A program made the translations under genes and the position numbers. The notes beneath the pieces are model-generated. The model did not search any database, had not been told where the DNA came from, and saw only the letters and a list, made by a program, of their open reading frames with translations. Shown here piece by piece: positions 35,744-45,518 of a stretch of DNA of 64,000 bases; the stretch's first letter is position 1; each line of letters begins with the position of its first letter. Source of the DNA: Crossiella cryophila (GTDB lineage: Bacteria > Actinomycetota > Actinomycetes > Mycobacteriales > Pseudonocardiaceae); assembly GCF_014204915.1 (NCBI RefSeq), contig NZ_JACHMH010000001.1:2997001-3061000 (forward strand), written 5' to 3'.

Positions 35744-36361
35744 TCACCGTGTTACGGGTGCTGCTGTGAGCTGGCTCCCGCCAAACCCGGCGAGCAGCAC
35801 CTCCACCGCCCGCGCGAACCGGTCCGCCTGGTCCAGGCCCGTGCCGGTGGCGACCACCTCGGCCAGGTTCGGGTACTCGGCCGGGTCCAGTTCGGGCAGG
35901 TCGGTCTCGGCGGTGTCCTCGTGTCCTGGCGGGCGGCCGACCTCGGCCAGGGTGTGGCCGATGACGAAGGTGCCGATCACGTTGAGCAGGTCCATCGCCT
36001 GCCCCGCGGTCAGCCCGGTGGCGCGCAGGCCGGCCAGGCTGGACTCCATGAACGGCAGCGAGTCGGCGGAGTGCAGCGGCCGGGTGGCGACCAGGGGCAA
36101 CACGCCGGGGTGCCGGATCAGGGTGGCGCGCAGGGCGTGCGCGAAGGCGCGCAGCCGGTCGGCAGGCGGGTCCGCGGCCGCGGCGGCCGTTGGCCGGGAG
36201 AGTTCGGAGACCCGGTCCACCAGCGCGTCCAGCAGGGCGGCCTTGCTGGGCACGTAGTAGTAGAGGGTCATCGCCTCCACATCCAGTTCGGCGCCGAGTT
36301 TGCGCATGGACAGCGCGGCCAGGCCGTGCCGGTCGACGAACTCCAGCGCGGTGTCGAGCAC
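35744..36361 (-). CDS. TetR-family regulator, N-terminus apparently truncated
   Basis: The 205 residues contain a TetR DNA-binding domain (VLDTALEFVDRHG, ALSMRKLGAELDVEAMTLYYYVPSKAALLDALVDRV) and a TetR_C-type ligand domain with the helix AGQAMDLLNVIGTFVIGHTLAE. The homologous frame clearly continues upstream of the only available start (NLSRAR precedes the GTG at 36361), but reaches a TGA without any ATG, GTG or TTG, and no ribosome-binding site precedes 36361. The gene has therefore probably lost its native 5' end. A frameshifted membrane-protein gene lies divergently 47 bases away, so this looks like a decaying regulator-target pair. Confidence 0.72.
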   Translation of the reverse strand: MLDTALEFVDRHGLAALSMRKLGAELDVEAMTLYYYVPSKAALLDALVDRVSELSRPTAAAAADPPADRLRAFAHALRATLIRHPGVLPLVATRPLHSADSLPFMESSLAGLRATGLTAGQAMDLLNVIGTFVIGHTLAEVGRPPGHEDTAETDLPELDPAEYPNLAEVVATGTGLDQADRFARAVEVLLAGFGGSQLTAAPVTR

Positions 36362-36408
36362 TCGCGCCCGGCTGAGGTTCTTGGCCCAGCTCGCCTCGGA
36401 GCAGCCCC

Positions 36409-36643
36409 ATGCGGCCGTTCAACGACCTGCGCTTCGAGAACCGGGCGGCCAACGGCAGGATGCAGGCGTTCCTGTTGCTGCTCACGGTGACCACGCTGCT
36501 GGGGCACCGGTTCGAGCTGGGAGTGGCGGTCGCGCTGTACGCGGTGATGCTGGTGGGTGCCCTACCTGACGGGGTGGCCGAAAGCGGTCATCGCGGCCAG
36601 CGTGCAGCGCGGCTGGACGCCGTTCCCGGTGAGCGGGGACTAG
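36409..36643 (+). pseudogene. Frameshifted small membrane protein gene
   Basis: The frame from ATG 36409 reads MRPFNDLRFENRAANGRMQA followed by a hydrophobic stretch to about 36550 (LLLLTVTTLLGH..., VAVALYAVM). Past that point the codons lose GC-rich third positions, while the +1 frame from TGG 36551 (WWVPYLTGWPKAVIAA...) through the TAG at 36641 has nearly all-G/C third positions. A one-base insertion or two-base deletion near 36550 would join them into a protein of about 77 residues. Sequencing error is the alternative explanation. The final bases overlap the stop of the convergent membrane-protein gene. Confidence 0.6.
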
Positions 36644-37128
36644 ACCTGCGCGCCGTCGTCCCAGCCGGAGTCCGGCGGCGGGCCCTTGCGCATGTTGACC
36701 ACCAGCCAGCCGATGCCGCCGCTGATCAGCAGCAGTCCCAGCGGGAACGCGGTGCTCCACAGCATCCCGAGCAGCCCGTGCACGAAGAACAGCAGCACGC
36801 CGAGCACGATCAGGGCCAGTGAGGCGACCGTGGTGCGGCGCAGCGGGGGCAGGGGTGGCGGTTCGGGGGGTTCGTAGTGGCCCTCGTCCTCTTCGGGCGG
36901 GGCCGCCGGCCGGGACGGCGGGGCGTCCTTCTCGACGGTGGCCGCGCGGTCGGGGCGCGGCGTGCGTTCTGCCTCGGTGGCCTCCGGGGACTCGGCGGCC
37001 TTGGCCGCGGCCTCCGGGCTCTCCGGCCATTCCGGAGCGCTGCCCTCACGGCGCAGACCCGCGACGATCGCCTCGAAGGCGGCGTCGACGTCCTCCGGGC
37101 CGTTGGTCTCCTCCGCGCGGTTGCTCAT
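36640..37128 (-). CDS. Membrane protein with disordered acidic N-terminus (DUF308-like)
   Basis: The 162-residue protein has about 90 residues of acidic, Pro/Glu/Ala-rich sequence (EGSAPEWPESPEAAAKAAE..., PEPPPLPPLRR) followed by two transmembrane helices (TVASLALIVLGVLLFFVHGLLG and STAFPLGLLLISGGIGWLVVNM) and a short tail ending DDGAQV. Actinobacterial homologs with this DGA-[QR]-V end are often labelled DUF308-like (from memory). ATGs at 37128 and 37131 are adjacent and either may be used. The function is unknown. It is divergent from the acyltransferase gene, and about 190 bases separate them. Confidence 0.75.
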   Translation of the reverse strand: MSNRAEETNGPEDVDAAFEAIVAGLRREGSAPEWPESPEAAAKAAESPEATEAERTPRPDRAATVEKDAPPSRPAAPPEEDEGHYEPPEPPPLPPLRRTTVASLALIVLGVLLFFVHGLLGMLWSTAFPLGLLLISGGIGWLVVNMRKGPPPDSGWDDGAQV

Positions 37129-37317
37129 CATCCGCCATCGTCCCACGACCGGGGCGGCTCCGGCAGGCGTCCTGATAGCCCTACCGGCAGAACAAGATGG
37201 GTGTGTCTGGTCACCACTGCACGTCAACGGGTGCGTTGCCGTTGTGCGCAGTCGAACTCGCTCCGTAGTCTGGAGTACACCGGCCTGGTCTGGGCTTTGA
37301 GGGAGGCGCTTTCCGCG

Positions 37318-38031
37318 GTGTTGTGGTGGGTGATGAAGTGGGTCCTGCTCGGGCCGATCTTGCGTCTGTTCTTCCGTCCGTCCATCCAGGGCCTTGAGCA
37401 CATCCCGGAGTCCGGTGGGGCCATCCTGGCCAGCAACCACCTGGCAGTGGCCGACTCGTTCTTCCTGCCGTTGATGGTGCCGCGGCGGGTGACCTTCCTG
37501 GCCAAGCGGGAGTACTTCACCGGCAAGGGCATCAAGGGCCGGTTCAAGCGCGCCTTCTTCGGCGGGCTCGGCCAGGTGCCCATCGACCGGTCCAGTGCGA
37601 TGGCCGCGCAGGCCGCGCTGGACACCGGCGTCCGGCTGCTCAAGGAGGGCAAGCTGCTCGGGATCTACCCCGAGGGCACCCGCTCGCCCGACGGCAGGCT
37701 GTACAAGGGCAAGACGGGCGTGGCCCGGATGGCTCTCGAGGCCGGGGTGCCGGTGGTGCCGGTGATCATGATCGGCACGGACCGGGCGAACCCGATCGGC
37801 TCCCGGATGTGGCGGCCGCACAAGATCCGGATCGTGGTGCTGCCACCGCTGGACTTCTCCCGGTACGAGGGCCTCGGCGGGGACCGGTTCATCGAGCGGT
37901 CCATCACCGACGAGATCATGTACGCCCTGATGGAGACCTCCGGCCAGGAGTACGTGGACGTCTACGCGGCCAAGCTCAAGGATCCGCAGCCCGCCCCGGC
38001 CGCGGCCAAGCCCGCCCGCAAGGCGGCCTGA
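37318..38031 (+). CDS. 1-acyl-sn-glycerol-3-phosphate acyltransferase (Rv2182c-type)
   Basis: The 237-residue membrane-associated acyltransferase has the PlsC motifs: NHLAVADSFF (motif I, in the variant N-H-x4-D), RREYFTGKG-type region, GQVPIDRSS, YPEGTRSPDGRLYKGKTG (motif III) and VPVVPVIMIG (motif IV). It should add the second acyl chain to lysophosphatidic acid, or acylate a mannolipid, as suggested for Rv2182c. The GTG at 37318 (reading VLWWVMKWV) matches the expected N-terminus; GGGAGG lies 11 bases upstream. RNase AS follows 36 bases later. Confidence 0.9.
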   Translation: MLWWVMKWVLLGPILRLFFRPSIQGLEHIPESGGAILASNHLAVADSFFLPLMVPRRVTFLAKREYFTGKGIKGRFKRAFFGGLGQVPIDRSSAMAAQAALDTGVRLLKEGKLLGIYPEGTRSPDGRLYKGKTGVARMALEAGVPVVPVIMIGTDRANPIGSRMWRPHKIRIVVLPPLDFSRYEGLGGDRFIERSITDEIMYALMETSGQEYVDVYAAKLKDPQPAPAAAKPARKAA

Positions 38032-38067
38032 GCGCGGGAGCACCGCGGCGGCGACTAACCTTGGTCG

Positions 38068-38571
38068 GTGCGGTTCTTCTACGACTGTGAGTTCATCGAG
38101 GACGGTGTCACCATCGACCTCGTCTCCATCGGGGTGGTGAGCGAGGACGGCCGCGAGTACTACGCCGTGTCCACCGAGTTCGACCCTGACAAGGCCGGGC
38201 CGTGGGTGCGGCAGAACGTGCTCAACCAGCTGCCCCCGCCATCGGATCCGCACTGGCGCAGCCGCGGTCAGATCCGCCGCGAGCTGCTGGACTTCGTGAC
38301 CGAGTCGGACAACCAGCCCGAGCTGTGGGCCTGGTTCGCCGCCTACGACCACGTGGCGCTGGCCCAGCTCTGGGGCGCCATGCCGGCGTTGCCGCAGGAA
38401 CTGCCCCGGTTCACCAGGGACCTGCGGCAGCGCTGGGAGGACCTGGGCAAGCCAAGGCTGCCCGGACCGCCCGCGGACGCGCACGACGCGCTGGCCGACG
38501 CCCGGCACAACCATCAGCGCTGGCAGATCATGGAGCAGACCCGGCTGCGGAAGGGCTTCACCGTCCGCTGA
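38068..38571 (+). CDS. 3'-5' exoribonuclease RNase AS (Rv2179c-type)
   Basis: The 167-residue DEDDh exonuclease removes adenosines from RNA 3' ends; the M. tuberculosis homolog Rv2179c was shown to be adenosine-specific. Catalytic residues are visible as FYDCEFIED (Asp and Glu of the first motif), WAWFAAYDHVAL (Asp) and AHDALADARHN (His and Asp). The small size and WFAAYDHV motif are distinctive of RNase AS versus DnaQ or RNase T. The GTG at 38068 starts the family-typical MRFFYD. Confidence 0.92.
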   Translation: MRFFYDCEFIEDGVTIDLVSIGVVSEDGREYYAVSTEFDPDKAGPWVRQNVLNQLPPPSDPHWRSRGQIRRELLDFVTESDNQPELWAWFAAYDHVALAQLWGAMPALPQELPRFTRDLRQRWEDLGKPRLPGPPADAHDALADARHNHQRWQIMEQTRLRKGFTVR

Positions 38572-38721
38572 GCGCACGGGCTTAGTTCCGCCGGTTTCGC
38601 GGAAGTTCCGCAGATGTTGCCGGTTCTAGCCACCCCGCTTGCTGCACCGATCCAGCTACCGGCACACTCGGCGGTGACGCGAGACGCCGGTCACATGATC
38701 GGCGTGACGAGGAGGCACTAG

Positions 38722-39747
38722 ATGCGCATTGGTGTGCTCACGGGTGGCGGCGACTGCCCGGGGCTGAACGCGGTGATCCGGGCGGTTGTCCGCAAGGGGG
38801 TCGAGGTCTACGGCCACGACTTCATCGGCTTCCGCAACGGGTGGAAGGGTCCGATCGAGGGCAACACCAAGCCGCTCGGGCTGGACCAGGTCGAGGACAT
38901 CCTGACTCGCGGCGGGACGATCCTCGGCAGCTCCCGGACCAACCCCTACAAGGTGGACGGCGGAGTCGAGGCGATCCGCAAGACGCTGGCCGAGCAGCAG
39001 GTCGACGCGCTGATCGCGATCGGCGGCGAGGACACACTCGGCGTGGCCAAGCGGCTGACCGACGACGGCATCGGCGTGGTCGGCGTGCCCAAGACCATCG
39101 ACAACGACCTGGGCGCGACGGACTACACCTTCGGTTTCGACACCGCGGTGCACATCGCGACCGAGTCGATCGACCGGTTGCGGACCACCGCGGAGTCCCA
39201 CCACCGGGCGCTGGTCGTCGAGGTGATGGGCAGGCACGCTGGCTGGATCGCGCTGCACTCCGGGCTGGCCGGCGGCGCCAACGTGATCCTGGTGCCGGAG
39301 AAGCCGTTCAGCGTGGACAAGGTCGTCGAGTGGGTGCAGCGGCGGTTCGAGCGCGAGTACGCGCCGATCATCGTGGTGGCCGAGGGCGCGGTGCCGGAGA
39401 ACGGGGCCGAGGTCCTGCTCACCGGTGAGAAGGACGCGTTCGGGCACGTCCGGCTGGGTGGCATCGGCACCTGGCTGGCCGAGGAGATCGCGGCGCGCAC
39501 CGGCAAGGAATCGCGGGCCGTGGTGCTGGGGCACACCCAGCGCGGTGGCACGCCGACCGCCTACGACCGGGTGCTGGCCACGCGGTTCGGGCTGCACGCG
39601 GTGGACGCGGTCAACGACGGCGACTTCGGCGTGATGGTGGCGCTCAAGGGCACCGACATCGTGCGGGTCAAGCTCTCCGAGGCGACCGCCGAGCTGAAGA
39701 CCGTGCCGGAGGACCGGTACGCCGAGGCCGAGGTCTTCTTCGGCTGA
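38722..39747 (+). CDS. pfkA: 6-phosphofructokinase with PPi-type active-site residues
   Basis: The 341-residue enzyme phosphorylates fructose-6-phosphate. Motifs are the N-terminal LTGGGDCPGLNAVIR, GGEDT (G101-G102-E103-D104), PKTIDND (K124 to D129) and MGRHAGWIAL. E. coli ATP-PFK has Gly at both 104 and 124; Asp104 blocks the ATP alpha-phosphate site and Lys124 contacts phosphate in pyrophosphate-dependent enzymes. That combination, known from Amycolatopsis methanolica, predicts PPi use and a reversible reaction. GAGGAGG precedes the ATG. Biochemical donor preference is inferred, since some actinobacterial enzymes with mixed residues use ATP. Confidence 0.93.
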   Translation: MRIGVLTGGGDCPGLNAVIRAVVRKGVEVYGHDFIGFRNGWKGPIEGNTKPLGLDQVEDILTRGGTILGSSRTNPYKVDGGVEAIRKTLAEQQVDALIAIGGEDTLGVAKRLTDDGIGVVGVPKTIDNDLGATDYTFGFDTAVHIATESIDRLRTTAESHHRALVVEVMGRHAGWIALHSGLAGGANVILVPEKPFSVDKVVEWVQRRFEREYAPIIVVAEGAVPENGAEVLLTGEKDAFGHVRLGGIGTWLAEEIAARTGKESRAVVLGHTQRGGTPTAYDRVLATRFGLHAVDAVNDGDFGVMVALKGTDIVRVKLSEATAELKTVPEDRYAEAEVFFG

Positions 39748-39755
39748 GTACGACA

Positions 39756-39783
39756 GCGGCGCTCTCAATGGCGAGAGCGCCGC
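39756..39783. terminator. Convergent hairpin terminator between pfkA and fprA
   Basis: Perfect 11-base arms (GCGGCGCTCTC at 39756-39766 and its complement at 39773-39783) enclose six loop bases in the 51-base gap between two converging genes, so it can serve both strands. Confidence 0.8.
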
Positions 39784-39798
39784 ATTCGCTCAGTTCCC

Positions 39799-41160
39799 TC
39801 AGTGCACGGGCGCGGTGCGCAGCCCGGCGGAGATCGCGACCATCTCCTCGCGCGAGACGACCTTGATCCGCTCCCGGCCCGCGGCCAGGCCCAGCTTGAG
39901 TTCGTGCGTGTCCAGCCGGTTCCAGCCTTCGAGCGTGGTGAAGTCCACCCCGCGCTCGGTGAGCAGGTCGATCACCCGCTCCCGGGCGGGTTCGGGGGCC
40001 GAGGCCAGGTTGGGCAGGTCGGCCAGGATGCTGTTGACCGTCTCCAGCGCGTCGCCCTTGGTGTGGCCGATCAGGCCGACCGGGCCACGCTTGATCCAGC
40101 CGGTCACGTAGGCGCGGTCGAACTGCTCCGCCCCGTCCAGGATCCGGCCTGCCTCGTTCGGCACGACGCCCGCGGCGTGGTCGAAGGGCAGCTCGGCCAG
40201 GTGCGTGCTCAGGTAGCCGACCGCCCGGTAGACGGCCTGGACCGGCCAGTCCTGGAAGGCGCCGGTGCCGGTGACATCGCCGGTGCCGTCCAGTTCCATC
40301 CGCTCGGTGCGCAGGCCGGTGACCACGCCGTCGCCCAGGATGGCCACCGGGCGGTGCAGGAAGTGCAGGTGCAGGCGGCGCGGGCGGGTCCCAGGGTCGC
40401 GGATGGCCCAGTCCTGCAGGGTCTTGACCACCTGGCGGACCTGGTTGCTCTTCTCGATCGCGGCCATGCTGCCCTGGTCGAACTCGATGTCCTCGGGGTG
40501 CACGATGACCTCGACGCTCGGGGAGTGGTCGAGTTCGCGCAGTTCGAGCGGGGTGAACTTGGCCTGGGCCGGGCCGCGGCGGCCGAAGACGTGCACGTCG
40601 GTGACCGGGCTGGCCTTGAGGCCCTGGTAGACGTTGTCCGGGATCTCGGTGGTGAGCAGCTCGTCGGCGGACTTGGCCAGGATGCGGGCCACGTCCAGGG
40701 CCACGTTGCCCACGCCCAGCACGGCCACGCTGTTGGCGACCAGCGGCCACTCGCGCGGCACGTCGGGGTGGCCGTCGTACCAGCTGACGAAGTCGGCGGC
40801 GCCGTAGCTGCCGTCCAGGTCCACGCCGGGGATGTTCAGGCCGCGGTCCTTCTCGGCGCCGGTGGCGAAGATCGCCACGTCGTAGTGCCGGCGCAGGTCG
40901 TCCAGGGTGAGGTCGGTGCCGTAGCCGACGTTGCCGAGGAAGCGGATCTCCGGGCGTTCCAGCACGCGCTGCAGGGCGTGCACGATCTGCTTGATCCGCG
41001 GGTGGTCGGGGGCCACGCCGTAGCGGATGAGGCCGTAGGGGGCGGGCAGCTTGTCGAGCAGGTCGATGGACACCGGGGTGTCGGACTTGGCCAGGATGTC
41101 GGCCGCGTAGATGCCAGCCGGACCCGCACCGACGACCGCGACCCGAAGCGGGCGCTGCAT
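39799..41160 (-). CDS. fprA: Ferredoxin-NADP reductase of the adrenodoxin-reductase type (FprA)
   Basis: The 453-residue FAD enzyme transfers electrons between NADPH and ferredoxin. It has the FAD-binding VAVVGAGPAGIYAADIL (residues 7-23), APYGLIRYGVAPDH typical of the adrenodoxin-reductase family, and an NADP-binding GVGNVALDVARIL (about 150-163) with FGRRGPAQAKFT. Near the C-terminus, GWIKRGPVGLIGHTKGDA is the FAD/NADP clamp. The length matches M. tuberculosis FprA. It is likely iron-regulated: a near-perfect DtxR/IdeR box lies about 40 bases upstream of its start, implying a role when iron-sulfur or heme metabolism is stressed. Confidence 0.93.
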   Translation of the reverse strand: MQRPLRVAVVGAGPAGIYAADILAKSDTPVSIDLLDKLPAPYGLIRYGVAPDHPRIKQIVHALQRVLERPEIRFLGNVGYGTDLTLDDLRRHYDVAIFATGAEKDRGLNIPGVDLDGSYGAADFVSWYDGHPDVPREWPLVANSVAVLGVGNVALDVARILAKSADELLTTEIPDNVYQGLKASPVTDVHVFGRRGPAQAKFTPLELRELDHSPSVEVIVHPEDIEFDQGSMAAIEKSNQVRQVVKTLQDWAIRDPGTRPRRLHLHFLHRPVAILGDGVVTGLRTERMELDGTGDVTGTGAFQDWPVQAVYRAVGYLSTHLAELPFDHAAGVVPNEAGRILDGAEQFDRAYVTGWIKRGPVGLIGHTKGDALETVNSILADLPNLASAPEPARERVIDLLTERGVDFTTLEGWNRLDTHELKLGLAAGRERIKVVSREEMVAISAGLRTAPVH

Positions 41161-41196
41161 GAACTCTCCCTCAGCTATGGATGACTCCCTCTATCT

Positions 41197-41215
41197 TAAG
41201 GTTAGCCTGACCTAA
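41197..41215. promoter_or_regulatory. IdeR/DtxR iron box
   Basis: The 19 bases TAAGGTTAGCCTGACCTAA match the DtxR/IdeR consensus (TTAGGTTAGSCTAACCTAA) at 17 positions and are nearly palindromic. The site lies between the divergent fprA (start 41160) and aroG (start 41317). Proximity makes fprA the likelier target; aroG starts about 100 bases away. Confidence 0.85.
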
Positions 41216-41232
41216 CTGGATTGATTCCGTGA

Positions 41233-42705
<1,473 letters not shown>

Positions 42706-42717
42706 CGGCTCGTCTCC

Positions 42718-42752
42718 CCGATGGCGGTCACCCGGCGGGTGGCCGCCATCGG
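42718..42752. terminator. Hairpin terminator between aroG and the HAD gene
   Basis: Arms CCGATGGCGG (42718-42727) and its complement (42743-42752) enclose an inner ACCCG/CGGGT stem in the 58-base convergent gap. Confidence 0.75.
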
Positions 42753-42763
42753 CGTGTCCGGGG

Positions 42764-43597
42764 TCAGCGGAACCAGCGGGCCAGGACCTGGGCCATGCCG
42801 TCCTCGGCGTTGGTGGCGGTGCTGACCTCGTCGGCCAGCGCACGCAGGTCGGGGTGGGCGTTGGCCATGGCCACCCCGTGCCCGGCCCACTTGATCATGT
42901 CCAGGTCGTTGGGCATGTCGCCGAAGGCCAGCACGTCGGCCTGGTTGACGCCAAGGCGCTCGGCGACCCAGCGCAGGCCGGTGGCCTTGGAGATGCCGGG
43001 GGCGGAGAGTTCGATCATGGCGCCCGCACCGGAGTAGGTGATGTCGACCGCGCCGGCCAGCACCGCCTCGGCGGCCAGGCACAGCTCCGCGCTGGGCACG
43101 CCGGCCCGCTGGACCAGCAGTTTGACCGCGGGACGGCCCAGCACCTCGGCCCTGGGCGCGTGCGCAAGGCTGCCGCCGGGCAGCAGTGGTTCCGGCCAGC
43201 CGATCGGGTGCTCCAGTTCGGTGAGGAAGACGCCGTCGGGGAACTCGGGGGCGTGCTCGGGGCTGAGTTCCACCGCGAAGGAGCAGCCGGGGATGGCCTT
43301 GGTCAGCGCGGAGGCGGCGTCGGCGAGCAGCACCGGGTCCAGCGGCCAGCTCCGCACGGCGCGGCGTTCGCCCAGGTGGTGGATGAGGGCGCCGTTGGCG
43401 GTGACCGCGTAGCCGTCCAGGCCGAGCCGGTCGCTGATCGGGTGGGTCCAGCGCGGCGGGCGGGCGGTGGCGAGCACGAACGGGACCCCGGCCGCGGTGA
43501 CCGCGGCAACCGCCGACCTGGTGCCTTCGCTGAGGTGGGCCAGTGGGCCGAGCAGGGTGCCGTCCAGGTCCGAGGCCACCAGCAATGGTTCTCGCAT
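42764..43597 (-). CDS. Cof-type HAD phosphatase
   Basis: The 277-residue protein is a HAD-superfamily class IIB hydrolase. Motif I is VASDLDGTLLG (nucleophile and acid Asp), motif II lies in PFVLATARPP, the Lys is in GRPAVKLLVQR and motif IV is LAFGDMPNDLDMIKWAG. The large cap domain between about residues 85 and 195 is typical of Cof/YidA proteins, which dephosphorylate sugar phosphates, flavin precursors or PLP. It is convergent with aroG. The substrate is not predictable. The ATG at 43597 directly precedes MREPLLVASDLDGT. Confidence 0.88.
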   Translation of the reverse strand: MREPLLVASDLDGTLLGPLAHLSEGTRSAVAAVTAAGVPFVLATARPPRWTHPISDRLGLDGYAVTANGALIHHLGERRAVRSWPLDPVLLADAASALTKAIPGCSFAVELSPEHAPEFPDGVFLTELEHPIGWPEPLLPGGSLAHAPRAEVLGRPAVKLLVQRAGVPSAELCLAAEAVLAGAVDITYSGAGAMIELSAPGISKATGLRWVAERLGVNQADVLAFGDMPNDLDMIKWAGHGVAMANAHPDLRALADEVSTATNAEDGMAQVLARWFR

Positions 43598-43784
43598 GCG
43601 GTTGATCCTGCCCGCCCGGCCGCCCGGCCGGGTTGCGCCGACCGGACGCCGGTGGCGGCCAACCCCCAGTGGTGGCCGCCGCCGGCGCCGCCGCGGCGAC
43701 TCGGGGCCCTGCGTCAGCCACCGCGGCACCGGAAGAGCTTCGCGCCGGCAGGTACAGCGGTGGTCCAATCGGGATACAAGCCGT

Positions 43785-44552
43785 TCAGGCTGCCGTCCGC
43801 CTGCGGAACAACCGGCCGGTCAGCGGGGCCACGACCAGCAGGATCGCGCTCCACCACAGCACGGCCAGCCAGCCCTGCCCGGTGGTCGGCACGCCCAGCA
43901 GCAGTGGGCGCACGGTGTCCATCACCAGCGTCAGCGGCTGGTGCTCGACAAAGGCGCGCAGCCAGTCCGGCAGGGTGTGCGCCGGCACGAAGGCACTGCT
44001 GGCGTACGGCACGAACAGCAGGATCAGGCTCAGTCCGCTCGCCCCCTCCACGGTGCGCGCGAGCAGGCCGAACAGGGCCGCGATCCAGGCCATCGCCGCG
44101 GCCAGCAGCCACAGCAGCCCGAAGATCGCCAGCCAGTCCAGCGGGCTCGCCTGCGGCCGGAACCCGAGCAGCAGGCCGATCAGGATCATGGTCACCGTGG
44201 ACACCGTGGTGCGCACCACGGTGGCTGCCACGTGCCCGATGATCACCGCCGAACTGAGCATCGGCATCGCGCGGAAGCGGTCCACGATCCCGTCGGCCAT
44301 GTCCTGGCGCACGCCGACCGCGGTGGGCATCGAGTTGGTGCCCACGCTGATCACCAGGATGCCCGCGATCAGGTAGTTGACGTAGCTGGTGCCCTGGGTG
44401 GCCACCGCGCCGCCGAACATGTACCGGAAGATCACCAGCATGGCGGTCGGGATCAGCAGCATCACCGCCAGCTGCTCCGGGTTGCGCACGATGTGCCGGA
44501 GATTGCGGCCGATCATCACCTGGGCGTCGACCAGGTAGGACAGTGGTTTCAC
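43785..44552 (-). CDS. ABC-2 type drug exporter, membrane subunit (DrrB-like)
   Basis: The 255-residue protein has six predicted membrane helices in the ABC-2 layout, starting with R-N-L-R-H-I-V-R-N-P-E-Q and including MADGIVDRFRAMPMLSSAVIIGHVA, the conserved cytoplasmic loop of DrrB-like permeases. It should pair with the ATPase upstream, whose stop overlaps its ATG by four bases. Substrate type (antibiotic or lipid) is not visible. A gap of 187 bases separates it from the HAD gene. Confidence 0.88.
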   Translation of the reverse strand: MKPLSYLVDAQVMIGRNLRHIVRNPEQLAVMLLIPTAMLVIFRYMFGGAVATQGTSYVNYLIAGILVISVGTNSMPTAVGVRQDMADGIVDRFRAMPMLSSAVIIGHVAATVVRTTVSTVTMILIGLLLGFRPQASPLDWLAIFGLLWLLAAAMAWIAALFGLLARTVEGASGLSLILLFVPYASSAFVPAHTLPDWLRAFVEHQPLTLVMDTVRPLLLGVPTTGQGWLAVLWWSAILLVVAPLTGRLFRRRTAA

Positions 44553-45508
44553 GCGGCGCCTCCGATGCGCTCGGACTCCGGGTGGGCGCCGGTGAGGGAC
44601 AGGAACACGTCGTCGAGGGTCGGCCTGGTCAGGGCCAGGCCGGTGGGTTCCAGGCCCGCGGCCTCCAGGTGTCCGAGGAGCAGGCGCAGGTGCCGGGCGC
44701 CGTCCACGGCGAGGCTGAGCCGGGCCTGCTCGCCCTCGTGCCGCAGTGGTTCACCGGGTAGCGCGAGCAGGGCGCGGTCCAGCTCCGCGGCGGTGCCGAA
44801 GGTCAGTTCCAGGCGTTCCGCGCCGACCTTGGCCTTCAGCTCGGCCGGGGTGCCCTCGGCGATCACCCGCCCGTGGTCGAGCACCACCACCTGGTCGGCC
44901 AGCCGGTCCGCCTCCTCCAGGTACTGGGTGGTCAGCAGGATCGTGGTGCCCCCGGCCAGCAGCCGTTCGATGGCCGCCCACAGCGTGGTACGGCTGCGCG
45001 GGTCCAGGCCGGTGGTGGGCTCGTCCAGGAACAGCACCGGCGGCGTGGTGATCAGGCTGGCGGCCAGGTCCAGCCGCCGCTTCATCCCGCCGGAGTAGCC
45101 GCTGACCGCCCGGTCCGCCGCCTCGACCAGGTCGAACTCGGCCAGCAGCTCGGCCGCCCTCGCCTTGGCCGCGCGCCGGTCCAGCCGGTGCAGGCGGCCC
45201 AGCATGACCAGGTTCTCCCGGCCGGTGAGCAGCCCGTCCAGTGCGGTCTGCTGCCCGGTCAGGCCGATCATCCGGCGCACCCGGTCCGGCCGCCTGCCCA
45301 CATCGGCCCCGTTGACCAGGGCCGTTCCCCCGTCGGCTGCCAGCAGGGTGCTCAGGATGCGCACCACCGTGGTCTTGCCCGCCCCGTTCTGCCCCAGCAG
45401 CGCGAGCATCCGCCCACGCCGCACGGTCAGGTCCACCCCGCGCAGCACCTCCACCGAACCGAAGGACTTGCGCAGGCCGGACACGCTGATCACGGCGTCC
45501 GTTTCCAT
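44549..45508 (-). CDS. ABC transporter ATPase (DrrA-like)
   Basis: The 319-residue ATPase has Walker A GQNGAGKTT, Q-loop GLTGQQTAL, signature SGYSGGMKRRLDLAASLI, Walker B PVLFLDEPTTGLDPRSR and the H-loop-adjacent LLTTQYLEEADRLAD, where Gln replaces the usual His (TTQYLEEA) as in DrrA proteins. A C-terminal regulatory stretch of about 80 residues follows. With the permease it forms a drug-resistance-type exporter. The ATG at 45508 begins METDAVISV; the open frame extends upstream into the operator region without homology. It is divergent from the TetR gene. Confidence 0.92.
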   Translation of the reverse strand: METDAVISVSGLRKSFGSVEVLRGVDLTVRRGRMLALLGQNGAGKTTVVRILSTLLAADGGTALVNGADVGRRPDRVRRMIGLTGQQTALDGLLTGRENLVMLGRLHRLDRRAAKARAAELLAEFDLVEAADRAVSGYSGGMKRRLDLAASLITTPPVLFLDEPTTGLDPRSRTTLWAAIERLLAGGTTILLTTQYLEEADRLADQVVVLDHGRVIAEGTPAELKAKVGAERLELTFGTAAELDRALLALPGEPLRHEGEQARLSLAVDGARHLRLLLGHLEAAGLEPTGLALTRPTLDDVFLSLTGAHPESERIGGAA

Positions 45509-45518
45509 CTGGCCCCCA

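Noticed and set aside
36640-38577. 645-codon minus-strand frame covering the acyltransferase and RNase AS region
   Set aside because: Only its last 162 codons (from about 37128) encode a plausible membrane protein; the rest is the antisense of two well-supported plus-strand genes.
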